Below are positions 9,650-17,439 of a DNA stretch of 64,000 nucleotides, one piece after another. Under the pieces are notes generated by a model. That model was not told the origin of the DNA and did not search any database. It worked only from the letters and a program-made list of their open reading frames with translations. The DNA comes from Persicitalea sp964500445 (GTDB lineage Bacteria; Bacteroidota; Bacteroidia; Cytophagales; Spirosomataceae): positions 1-64,000 of the forward strand of contig CAZCOG010000007.1 in assembly GCA_964500445.1 (NCBI GenBank), written 5' to 3'. The position numbers and the translations under genes are program-made. Numbering within the stretch: position 1 is the first letter of the stretch; every line of letters begins with the position of its first letter.

Positions 9650-10191
9650 ATTTTAAAATAATGTTTAAGGTCCTTCAACGCGGTTCTGATGCGTGATTTG
9701 ACCGTGCCCAAAGGTACGTCGAGTTCTTTCGAGGCTTCTTCCTGGGTATAGCCCTGGAAGTAGACCAAGTCCAATAAAATTTTCCTTTCAGGCCGTAATG
9801 TGTCCACCAATGCTTTCAAGTCCAGCGTCGAGGGGGAGGGTTGATATGTGGCGTTCTGATCGGTACGGTCAAGATTCTCTGAAATATCATCCATGCCGGG
9901 CTTGCGCTTTTCCGAACGGACTGCATCGATCGCGCTGTTTCGTGCGATATTCAGCATCCAGGTAAAGAGCCGCCCTTTATCAGGATCATACGACGAGATG
10001 TTCTTCCATATCTTCAGAAAGGCATCTTGCATGACGTCTTCCGCTTTCTCATTATCTCGTAAGACTTTGGTTATCACACTGAAAAGAGCGCCTGAATAAT
10101 GTTCGTAGAGATACTCGAACGCTACCCGGTCATTCTGTTTCAGCGAATCCACCAAGTCTTCTTCCGAATAGTTGGGTTTTTGGGTCGCCAA
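9646..10191 (-). CDS. ECF sigma-70 family factor
   Basis: A 181-residue ECF sigma factor. Region 2 includes FEYLYEHYSGALFSVITKVL, AEDVMQDAFLKIW and the -10 recognising RLFTWMLNIARNSAID. Region 4 has GYTQEEASKELDVPLGTVKSRI, the -35 helix-turn-helix. It is coupled to the anti-sigma gene by a 4-bp overlap. Such loci usually autoregulate. The 467-bp region upstream separates it from the divergent amidohydrolase gene. Confidence 0.92.
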   Translation of the reverse strand: MATQKPNYSEEDLVDSLKQNDRVAFEYLYEHYSGALFSVITKVLRDNEKAEDVMQDAFLKIWKNISSYDPDKGRLFTWMLNIARNSAIDAVRSEKRKPGMDDISENLDRTDQNATYQPSPSTLDLKALVDTLRPERKILLDLVYFQGYTQEEASKELDVPLGTVKSRIRTALKDLKHYFKI

Positions 10192-10658
10192 GGGTTATAA
10201 ACGTTTTTTTATGGAGAGGGGCAATCTAATCATTTTTACGAAAAATCTAATTTTTCCGAAGGCATTTCACCTGTAGAAAATAGAATCGCAGGCCTGCTTT
10301 CTTCCATTTCTGATTAGATGTACCGTGAGTCGCCTTTCGCATAAGGCGATTTACGGATAAGGAGCAGAGGGCGAGGGTACCGCTCAAACTTCTGTTCCGG
10401 GTTCATATACGTAGCCGGATAGTGGTTTGGATTAACAATTTTTTATCCATAAACAGGAGATAATTGATTGATAATGTTTTTGGGTTGAAAATCAACGATA
10501 TAGGATTGTTAAATGTCGGTGCCATTCCTAAACAAATTTAAGGGATTGATACAATACTTTGTTTTAAAAAACTAAATGCGGAAGGAGTGTATGTTCTGGT
10601 AAACCAAGTATTTACAGTATCTTGCCCTAGTATTTACAACTTATCCTTTTTTTTATTT
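10192..10658. other. divergent intergenic region
   Basis: No gene is visible between the sigma factor and the amidohydrolase. A hairpin at 10324-10355 forms 13 pairs on the plus strand, with a core TCGCCTT/AAGGCGA and two G-U pairs around a 6-nt loop, and has no U-tract. The open frame upstream of the amidohydrolase start (10587-10658) reads into unstructured sequence and is not counted as coding. Confidence 0.5.
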
Positions 10659-11936
10659 ATGAAAAAAAATCTCCTCTTTATTATTGCTCTATTGGCTGCA
10701 AATGTGAGTTTTGCTCAACGCACTGTGATTCATTGTGGCAACCTCTTCGATGCCAGGCAAGGTACTATGCAGCCGCAGATGACCGTCGTGGTTGAAAAAA
10801 ACCGGATCACCGCCGTGGAAAAAGGCTACTCAGGTACTTCGGGAAGTGATAATGTTATCGATCTGAAGAATAGCTATGTGCTGCCCGGCCTTATCGACAT
10901 GCACGTTCATCTCGAAAGTGAAACCCGGCGGGGAGGCTCTTACGACCGTTTCACTCAGAACCCACCGGATGTTGCCTTCCAGGCCGCAAAGTACGCTAAA
11001 ACCACCCTCATGGCGGGCTTCACCACTGTACGGGATCTTGGCGGAAGCGGTGTTAACATCGCCCTGCGCAATGCGATCAATCGGGGTGTCGCCGATGGTC
11101 CGCGGATAATAACGGCGGGAAAATCCATTGCTACTACGGGAGGCCATGCAGACCCAACCAACGGGTACCGGCGCGATCTAATGGGCGATCCCGGTCCGAT
11201 GGAAGGTGTGATCAATGGCGTAGACGATGCCCGTAAAGCCATCCGTCAGCGTTATAAGGATGGGTCGGATGTAATCAAAATTACCGCCACGGGCGGGGTA
11301 CTTTCCAATGCCAAGGATGGACAGGGGCCGCAGTTCACTGATGAAGAAATGAAAGCCATCGTGCAGACCGCCAAAGATTATGGTTTCAACGTAGCAGCTC
11401 ACGCCCACGGAGCCGAAGGGATGAAGCGCGCCATCCGCGCGGGAGTACAGACCATAGAGCATGGTACTCTTATGGATGATGAAGCTATTGCATTATTTAA
11501 AGAATATGGCACGTACTACGTACCAACCATCATTGCCGGCCGCACTGCTGCCGACTCGGCCAAAATCATGGGGTACTATCCGCCACTCGTTACGCCCAAA
11601 GCGTTGGCTATTGGCCCGAAAATCCAGGCGACCTTTACTAAAGCATATAAAGCCGGCGTCAATATCGCCTTTGGCACCGACGCGGGCGTTTATCCGCACG
11701 GCTACAACGCCAAGGAGTTTGTATATATGGTGGAAGGAGGAATGCCCGCCGCCGAAGCCATCCAGTCTGCCACCGTTACCAACGCCAAAGTCCTGGGCAT
11801 GAGTGACGAAATCGGCACGATAGAAACCAATAAATACGCCGATATAATCGCAGTAAAAGAGAATCCTTTGCAGGACATCAAATCGTTACAAAACGTGACC
11901 TTCGTGATGAAGAACGGTACAGTATATAAAGAGTAG
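10659..11936 (+). CDS. secreted amidohydrolase (imidazolonepropionase/prolidase-like)
   Basis: Metal-dependent hydrolase of the amidohydrolase superfamily. The start is set at ATG 10659, because the following 20 residues are a clean signal peptide (MKKNLLFIIALLAANVSFAQ); the frame extends upstream but that part is not signal-like. Metal ligands are visible: HVH (H82, H84) after GLIDM, a Lys likely to be carbamylated in DVIKITATGG (K207), H248 in AAHAHG, H268 in IEHGT, and Asp in GTDAG. The closest subfamilies act on Xaa-Pro dipeptides or similar amides; the substrate is not certain. 425 residues is a normal length. It is followed by a strong terminator. Confidence 0.88.
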   Translation: MKKNLLFIIALLAANVSFAQRTVIHCGNLFDARQGTMQPQMTVVVEKNRITAVEKGYSGTSGSDNVIDLKNSYVLPGLIDMHVHLESETRRGGSYDRFTQNPPDVAFQAAKYAKTTLMAGFTTVRDLGGSGVNIALRNAINRGVADGPRIITAGKSIATTGGHADPTNGYRRDLMGDPGPMEGVINGVDDARKAIRQRYKDGSDVIKITATGGVLSNAKDGQGPQFTDEEMKAIVQTAKDYGFNVAAHAHGAEGMKRAIRAGVQTIEHGTLMDDEAIALFKEYGTYYVPTIIAGRTAADSAKIMGYYPPLVTPKALAIGPKIQATFTKAYKAGVNIAFGTDAGVYPHGYNAKEFVYMVEGGMPAAEAIQSATVTNAKVLGMSDEIGTIETNKYADIIAVKENPLQDIKSLQNVTFVMKNGTVYKE

Positions 11937-11960
11937 AGTGCTTCTATTGAAGATTTTGAG

Positions 11961-12018
11961 AAAGTTCTGCAGGTATTTATTGAAAACTATAGTTTTAGAT
12001 AAATACCTGCAGAACTTT
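11961..12018. terminator. strong bidirectional terminator
   Basis: A 20-bp perfect stem (11961-11980 with 11999-12018) has an 18-nt loop that contains its own palindrome AAAACTATAGTTTT. A T-run follows on the plus strand and an A-rich run precedes it. It ends the amidohydrolase transcript and probably also the minus-strand sigma/anti-sigma transcript ending at 12068. Confidence 0.88.
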
Positions 12019-12067
12019 TTTAGATTTATACTATTGGATAAATGGGCTGAGTGAATAAGAAGACCGT

Positions 12068-12490
12068 CTACTTCGAAGGGAATTTTTCCCTTTCATCTCC
12101 CCACACCACTCTGTTATCCAGCATTTCTATCCCGAAAAAGACCAGTACTGCGGCCGTCATGTAGGGCAGGTAAGTACTAATACCATAAAATGATTTCGCC
12201 ATTTCGGGCGATAAAATCCAGGACATGGCAAATCCAACCAAAACGGTAATGCCGATGCCGAACACAAGCAACAGATTTTGCCATTTCTTAGCCTTCGCTT
12301 CCTTCACATCCAACTGGGCTAGTACTTTATTGCTAAAATCAACCGGAACTTCAACTGTATCAAGCTTTGGGAAAGTGGCGAAAAGCAGGGCATACAGTCG
12401 CGCATCCTCGTTAGTTTGGGCAAGGTCGTTGAATGCCTTCGGATCCTTCTCAAACAAATCCAGCAACTCTTCATCGGTCCATTTTTTCAT
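12068..12490 (-). CDS. membrane protein, putative anti-sigma partner
   Basis: A 140-residue protein with an acidic cytoplasmic N-terminus (MKKWTDEELLDLFEKDPKAF) and two membrane helices (about residues 74-94 and 106-122). The layout, a short soluble domain followed by membrane helices encoded 52 bp after an ECF sigma gene on the same strand, fits an anti-sigma factor. No conserved zinc motif (HxxxCxxC) is present, so this role is inferred from position. Confidence 0.6.
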   Translation of the reverse strand: MKKWTDEELLDLFEKDPKAFNDLAQTNEDARLYALLFATFPKLDTVEVPVDFSNKVLAQLDVKEAKAKKWQNLLLVFGIGITVLVGFAMSWILSPEMAKSFYGISTYLPYMTAAVLVFFGIEMLDNRVVWGDEREKFPSK

Positions 12491-12542
12491 TGGTCTTTCA
12501 TAAATTTAGTGAATAGCTAAATTCAGCCTTTCACAGATTTAC

Positions 12543-13109
12543 TTATTGTAATAGGTGTTTACTACCACGTATGGCGTCTTTAAGTAGTTTTCGGCCCCGA
12601 AAAAGGTAGCTTTTTACTGTACCCTCCGGAAAGCCGCTGATTTCCACGATTTCAGCGTAGCTCATTTCCTGAATGTGAAATAAATCGATCAGGGTTCGAT
12701 ACGGCAACGGCAATTTTTCGATTGCTTCATGAACTACTGTTTTTAACTCTTTTTCTTCCAAATAGTTGGCGGGTGTCGCTACGCTGAAATCTGTCAGTGT
12801 ATCGTTAAGTACTTCATCCTGGACATCAGCAGAATTCTGTAATATATCACGTTTCCGTAAGTGACTCAACGCTTGATTGTACGCAATTTTGGCGATCCAG
12901 GTCGAGAGCTTGGAGTCTAGGTTGAAGGTATCCAGCTTTTCGTATACTTTCAAAAAAACGTCTTGAGCAATATCCTCAGTATCTGGCCCATTTCGGACAA
13001 TCTTCCACACAACGCCGTATACCAGCCGCTCGTTGGACTTGATAAGCCACTGGAAGGCATGGCGGTCACCCGCCCGGATTCGCTTAATGAGGGTTGCGTC
13101 GTCTATCAT
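12543..13109 (-). CDS. ECF sigma-70 family factor
   Basis: A 188-residue ECF sigma factor. The start is placed at ATG 13109 (MIDDATLIKRIRAGDRHAFQ); the frame is open further upstream, but that part is not conserved-looking and covers the promoter. Region 2 contains DTEDIAQDVFLKVYEKL and LSTWIAKIAYNQALSHLRKR. Region 4 contains MSYAEIVEISGFPEGTVKSY. The likely anti-sigma gene follows. A 10-bp inverted repeat (13140-13189) lies just upstream and may be part of its control region. Confidence 0.9.
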   Translation of the reverse strand: MIDDATLIKRIRAGDRHAFQWLIKSNERLVYGVVWKIVRNGPDTEDIAQDVFLKVYEKLDTFNLDSKLSTWIAKIAYNQALSHLRKRDILQNSADVQDEVLNDTLTDFSVATPANYLEEKELKTVVHEAIEKLPLPYRTLIDLFHIQEMSYAEIVEISGFPEGTVKSYLFRGRKLLKDAIRGSKHLLQ

Positions 13110-13139
13110 GCTTTTCGGTTCGACGCACAGAATGGGTGT

Positions 13140-13189
13140 AAGGTTGCAGAAAAAATTATTTTCTGTAAAAATAAAAAAACTGCAACCTT
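13140..13189. promoter_or_regulatory. inverted repeat between divergent sigma and membrane genes
   Basis: Arms AAGGTTGCAG (13140-13149) and CTGCAACCTT (13180-13189) are perfect complements with a 30-nt spacer, which holds a second nested inverted repeat CAGAAAA/TTTTCTG. It begins 31 bp upstream of the sigma start and lies about 60 bp before the divergent membrane gene. It could be an operator or an extended hairpin in the leader RNA. Confidence 0.5.
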
Positions 13190-13250
13190 TCAAAAGTCGG
13201 CGACGTCCAATGGGGGACAAACGATTTTCAACAATTAAATTTTTATAATC

Positions 13251-13610
13251 ATGGCTGGTATCATCGCTGTAACAATTCCAATTGCTACTACTTTCATTTT
13301 GTTTTGGGGAATCATTAATATTCTCCGTATTACAAAAGATTCTAAAATAAAGGCACGAATGGTAGAACTTGGGCACCTCGAACCCGACAAACAGTGGATA
13401 ACCCAAAAAACTGCGAGCGTTGCTGATACGTATTCCAATTTGAAATACGGCATACTGCTTGTAAGTGTAGGAATAGGCCTCGTAATAATAAATGACCTGA
13501 ACATTGACCACAATGCCCCCGTTATTTTTGGATTACTTGCTATTGTGGCAGGCCTGGGGTTCTTAACTTACTTTGCGATCATGAAGTACTTTTATCGGAA
13601 AGCAGATTGA
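13251..13610 (+). CDS. small membrane protein (DUF6249-like)
   Basis: A 119-residue protein with three hydrophobic segments (about residues 4-26, 66-84 and 91-112) and a basic loop after the first helix (RITKDSKIKARMVELGH). This resembles the DUF6249 family of Bacteroidota membrane proteins, often found near ECF sigma genes; I give that name from memory of the pattern. It is divergent from the sigma factor with 141 bp between, so it may be a target of that sigma factor. Confidence 0.6.
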   Translation: MAGIIAVTIPIATTFILFWGIINILRITKDSKIKARMVELGHLEPDKQWITQKTASVADTYSNLKYGILLVSVGIGLVIINDLNIDHNAPVIFGLLAIVAGLGFLTYFAIMKYFYRKAD

Positions 13611-13721
13611 TTATGTCTGCTACCAATAGGTCACGCGCTGTTGGCCCGAGAGGTTTCGGGATGAAAACCAATATCTTAGGGGTTTGCCAAACTCCGCCAA
13701 AGGTACAGTGTCAGGTAAGCC

Positions 13722-14573
13722 TCATCCTTTGAAGTGGTCGAAAACGCTGGCTATTTCGGCCCGAGTGGGGCGCCTTGGTAAGCCTTTTAAGGCTGCCAAA
13801 GCGTTGTAAAGGCCAACATCGCCGTAAGGAATGGAAGTGGGGATTTTCAAAGATTTCATCAATGAATAATGGGCAGTCCATTCGCCTACTCCGCGAAGCG
13901 AGGTTAGTTTTTGCACCATCTCATCAGTAGTTGGCAAAGCCATCAATAGTACTTTTGAAATCTCGCCCGACTCGAAAGCCTGTGCTACCCCGATCAGGTA
14001 CTCAGCCTTGCGACCTGAAAATTGCAAAGCGCGCAGTTGCTCGACGGTAAGAGTTGCCAGGCGTGCAGGGGGAGGGAAAGCGTGAAACAAGCAGCCATTA
14101 TAGATGATCTTTTCTCCTGCCAACTCCACGATTCTTCGTTTCAGCGAATAGGCAAAAGTCAGATTGATCTGCTGCCCAATGATACTCCAGCAGAGAGCTT
14201 CGAACAAATCGGGAATACCCATTAGCCGCAGACCATAGTAATCGGTGGTCATAAAAGCCAGATCGGCGTCAGCTTTGAGGTGCTCGTAGAAGGGCGTAAG
14301 GTCAGTTTCCAGATCAAATAAATCACTGACCTGTTTGCGCAACACATTTTCTTCCACCAAATCGCCCCCCCGGAATTCGACTACTAATTGTTCTTTTTGC
14401 TGGAATATTTCCAATAATGCGACCCGCTCGCCCATACGAAATGGCTTGATCACGGAATTCTCCGTCACCTTATGCATGATGTCATCATAGTTCCTGTCAA
14501 GAAACCACAGGCACTCCCGAAAACTGAATAGGGGAGGTACGGATAATTGGAAGCTGCTGGCTCTATCGTTCAA
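13722..14573 (-). CDS. DNA-3-methyladenine glycosylase, AlkA-like (HhH-GPD)
   Basis: Base-excision repair glycosylase that removes alkylated bases. An AlkA-like N-terminal domain (about residues 1-100) precedes the HhH-GPD fold: SIIGQQINLTFAYSLKRRI, the helix-hairpin-helix LTSLRGVGEWTAHYSLM, and the catalytic Asp in PYGDVGLYNAL. No Fe-S cluster cysteines are present at the C-terminus, as expected for the AlkA branch. Length 283 is normal. The downstream end of the nucleotidyltransferase gene is only 18 bp away, so the two may be co-transcribed. Confidence 0.88.
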   Translation of the reverse strand: MNDRASSFQLSVPPLFSFRECLWFLDRNYDDIMHKVTENSVIKPFRMGERVALLEIFQQKEQLVVEFRGGDLVEENVLRKQVSDLFDLETDLTPFYEHLKADADLAFMTTDYYGLRLMGIPDLFEALCWSIIGQQINLTFAYSLKRRIVELAGEKIIYNGCLFHAFPPPARLATLTVEQLRALQFSGRKAEYLIGVAQAFESGEISKVLLMALPTTDEMVQKLTSLRGVGEWTAHYSLMKSLKIPTSIPYGDVGLYNALAALKGLPRRPTRAEIASVFDHFKG

Positions 14574-14591
14574 TCACTCTGTCTTTCAAAA

Positions 14592-15497
14592 CTAAGCGCT
14601 CCACAGGTTTTCAGGATATTCCCCCGCATCGTGGAGGGCGTTCAATGCTGCCTGCACGGTGGGTTTATCTTCTGGATAGGTCACACCAAACCAGTCGGAT
14701 TGGCTGGTAAACACGCGGCAATTACCCTGATTATGGTAAATTAAATTGGTGACGATCAAAGGAATATAAAACTCTGCCTTAGGATTGTCGGCATTCTTAC
14801 GGGCGAAATCCTGAAACTGCTTTTCCATGAGCGGAAAGGCAGAGGGTTTGAAACCCCAGAAATTCATAGAAACAGGCGTGTAAGGCGGCAGCTCGGTGAG
14901 AATATCGTCTTCCTCGAAGTATATATTACCAACCTTATCAGGAAAAATTTTGGTACGTTCAGTGACAGACGAAAGATTGCCGTCGGCTTTCACGATGCAC
15001 ACACCGCGCGACACTGTGCCATTCTCGGATAAGGTGCGCTTCAATTCGTACCCGATCATGGCATGTTGCGTGTCATCGGTATCAGTGGCCAGGAATTCGG
15101 CCATTTTTGCAAAAGATTCACGACCGTAAAAATCATCAGCATTGATCACCGCGAAGGGTTCATGGGTCTGCGGCCAGGCGCAAAGCGTGGCGTGGCCCGT
15201 TCCCCAGGGCTTGGCACGCGTGACTGTACCTAACTCTTCGGGGACGTAAGACTGAATGCCCTGAATAGCAAAATCGTACTCGATTTTGCCGCGAAGCCGC
15301 GGTGCGAATGTCGCTTCCACATCATCCTTGATTTCTTCCCGAACGATAAAAACTACCTTGCCGAATCCGCCGCGAATGGCGTCGAAAAGGGAGTAGTCGA
15401 TAATGGTTTCGCCGTGGGGACCAAATTGATCAAGCTGCTTAATACCGCCGTATCGGCTGCCCATGCCGGCAGCGAGGATTAATAATGTGGGTTTCAT
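14592..15497 (-). CDS. NDP-sugar pyrophosphorylase family nucleotidyltransferase
   Basis: Transfers a nucleotidyl group to a sugar phosphate. The N-terminal signature LILAAGMGSRYGGIKQLDQF is the variant G-x-G-x-R motif, and the metal-binding Asp pair is in FAVINADDFYGRE. At 301 residues there is no hexapeptide-repeat domain, unlike GlmU-type enzymes. The exact sugar cannot be told. The gene sits between AlkA and an Fe-S carrier and has an 8-bp tandem repeat just upstream. Confidence 0.85.
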   Translation of the reverse strand: MKPTLLILAAGMGSRYGGIKQLDQFGPHGETIIDYSLFDAIRGGFGKVVFIVREEIKDDVEATFAPRLRGKIEYDFAIQGIQSYVPEELGTVTRAKPWGTGHATLCAWPQTHEPFAVINADDFYGRESFAKMAEFLATDTDDTQHAMIGYELKRTLSENGTVSRGVCIVKADGNLSSVTERTKIFPDKVGNIYFEEDDILTELPPYTPVSMNFWGFKPSAFPLMEKQFQDFARKNADNPKAEFYIPLIVTNLIYHNQGNCRVFTSQSDWFGVTYPEDKPTVQAALNALHDAGEYPENLWSA

Positions 15498-15509
15498 TTT
15501 ATCAATTTT

Positions 15510-15537
15510 GAATGGGTGAATGAGTGAATGAGTGAAT
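15510..15537. repeat. 8-bp tandem repeat
   Basis: Three and a half copies of GAATGAGT (first copy GAATGGGT) lie directly upstream of the nucleotidyltransferase start at 15497. A variable-number repeat in this leader position could change promoter spacing, but no variation can be seen from one sequence. Confidence 0.7.
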
Positions 15538-15650
15538 ATTTACTGACGCTCTCGACAGGCCGACCTCATTACTACACTCACAAAAGACGTTAATTTTTTG
15601 TAAAAATCAGGTTTACAAAAGTAGGAATCGGGATTAAAGCGGGGCCTGTA

Positions 15651-15687
15651 AACAAAAAAAGCGCCGCGTGGAAGCTCGCGACGCTTT
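15651..15687 (-). terminator. Rho-independent terminator of the Fe-S carrier gene
   Basis: Read on the minus strand, AAAGCGTCGCG pairs with CGCGGCGCTTT (one G-U) around an 8-nt loop, followed by a T-rich tail TTTTGTTT. It lies 35 bp after the stop codon of the A-type carrier gene at 15723. Confidence 0.82.
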
Positions 15688-15722
15688 AATCATTCTCACT
15701 TAACCAAAACCATACACTAAAA

Positions 15723-16061
15723 TCAAACGGCAAAACTCTCGCCGCAGCCGCAGGTGCGGGAAGCATTGGGATTCACAAATTGAAAACCTTTACCGTTGAG
15801 TCCATCGCTGAAATCCAGGATAGTACCCGCCAGATACAGGATGCTTTTCTTGTCCACCACAATCCGGATACCCTTGTCCTCAAAGACCATGTCGGTGGGC
15901 TGGGTGTTCGTATCGAACTCTAAATTATACATGAGCCCGGAGCAGCCGCCACCCTCAACGCCCACACGAATGTGGTTTTCGTCGGTGCGGCCCTCTTCTT
16001 GGCGCAGGGTTTCGATTCTATTTTTAGCTTTTTCAGTTACCGTTACCATCTTTTTCGTCAA
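15723..16061 (-). CDS. A-type iron-sulfur carrier (HesB/IscA/ErpA family)
   Basis: Fe-S cluster carrier that passes assembled clusters to apo-proteins. The three cluster-ligating cysteines are present at family positions: C40 in GGGCSGLMY, and C104 and C106 in SRTCGCGESF. Length 112 is typical. Whether it is closer to IscA, SufA or ErpA cannot be decided from this. It is transcribed alone or from the thr direction, with its own terminator downstream. The 319-bp upstream region has no gene. Confidence 0.92.
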   Translation of the reverse strand: MTKKMVTVTEKAKNRIETLRQEEGRTDENHIRVGVEGGGCSGLMYNLEFDTNTQPTDMVFEDKGIRIVVDKKSILYLAGTILDFSDGLNGKGFQFVNPNASRTCGCGESFAV

Positions 16062-16380
16062 TTGGGATTTAGTAGTACTAACTTTTTTAAGAAACAGAAA
16101 GTTCGGGAAGATGACTTTCCATAGTAGGGACAGTTCTGTCGGATCACTAAGAAACCACTGATAGTTTTTTAACCCAAAGGTCTTGCAGCCTTCATCATAC
16201 GCACATTCTCAGCAAATAGTGAGGGAGTAAAGCAGAATTTTTCATTGCTCACCTGTGAAATTCGTAAAAGCAAACAGAGGTCGGACAAAACTAAAAATAA
16301 GCGAAATGCAGTGGGACAGTGAAAGCTGGCCGATGGTGGACCGGAAGAATCTTGACTAAGCCAGTGATTCTGATAAGTAC
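16062..16380. other. intergenic region between homoserine kinase and Fe-S carrier
   Basis: No coding frame or RNA gene is visible. In many Bacteroidota threonine synthase follows homoserine kinase; here this gap and the Fe-S carrier gene occupy that position. Confidence 0.5.
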
Positions 16381-17325
16381 TTAATTCTTTTCAAGTACCC
16401 TTGGACCATCTGTATTAATGGCTGACATATACACTTTACTATCGATCTCGGCCTTCGCGAACTTTTCCTGCATGGCTTTACCTACACGTTCGGCTGTTTC
16501 CTGTCCCTGACTGAGGGTAAACATGGACGGTCCGGCGCCCGAAATACTACATCCCAGTGCGCCCTGGGCGATAGCTACCTGTTTTACTTCATTGAACTCA
16601 GGAATCAATATGGCCCGAATCGGTTCGACAATCACATCCACCATGGAGCGACTGATGAGGTCGTAGTCTTCCTGCATCAACCCCGCAATGAGTCCGGCAA
16701 CGTTGCCCATCTGGGAAATAGCATTCTTTAAAGACACTTCATTGCGCAGAATAAAGCGCGCATCTTTGGTATTCACCTCAATGTCGGGATTTACCAAAGT
16801 ACAGTACAAACCTTCCGGCACCGGGATCTGGAAGACATCCAGAGGCTGATAGCTGCGCACAACCAAAAAGCCACCCATAAGTGCCGGGCCTACGTTGTCC
16901 GCATGGGCCGATCCACAGGCAATACGCTCGCCTTCCATGGCAAAAGGTAGTAGTTGCTGTCGCGTGAGCGGCTGGCCCAGCATTTCGTTAAGGGCAAAAA
17001 CGCCCGCTACTGCGCTGGCTGAGCTTGACCCCATGCCACTTCCCAACGGCATGTTTTTGTGCAAAACTACCTCACCACCAAAACTGGTGTTGCCCAGATG
17101 CTCCAGCAAGCGCAGCATCACTACCGTTACGGCATTTTTGGTTGAATCGCGCGGGAGCCTGCCCTCATCGCCGGTAATTCCGGTAATGACGATGCCCGGT
17201 TCCTCCCGGCGGCGTAGCTCCACCACGTCGCCGGGTTCATCTACGGCAAAGCCGAATATATCAAACCCGCAGGCAACGTTGGCCACAGTGGCGGGAGCGA
17301 AAGCTTTTATATAGTCCAAGTTCAA
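16381..17325 (-). CDS. thrB: homoserine kinase
   Basis: Phosphorylates homoserine with ATP in threonine synthesis. The GHMP-kinase nucleotide loop reads PLGSGMGSSSAS (about residues 93-104). The N-terminal block begins AFAPATVANVACGFDIFGFA, typical of ThrB. The C-terminal GHMP motif is CSISGAGPSMFTL. Length 314 is normal. It lies 114 bp downstream of the bifunctional aspartokinase gene on the same strand, which supports the pathway assignment. Confidence 0.93.
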   Translation of the reverse strand: MNLDYIKAFAPATVANVACGFDIFGFAVDEPGDVVELRRREEPGIVITGITGDEGRLPRDSTKNAVTVVMLRLLEHLGNTSFGGEVVLHKNMPLGSGMGSSSASAVAGVFALNEMLGQPLTRQQLLPFAMEGERIACGSAHADNVGPALMGGFLVVRSYQPLDVFQIPVPEGLYCTLVNPDIEVNTKDARFILRNEVSLKNAISQMGNVAGLIAGLMQEDYDLISRSMVDVIVEPIRAILIPEFNEVKQVAIAQGALGCSISGAGPSMFTLSQGQETAERVGKAMQEKFAKAEIDSKVYMSAINTDGPRVLEKN

Positions 17326-17439
17326 AGCAGGTTTGCGGAGTGATAGTACGGTTGAAAGATTAACGGTAGGCAGCCATAAATCGTTAATAAAAGAAAATCG
17401 AAACAGTCTGCCGTTTTAACATTTAACCCAAAATATTCG

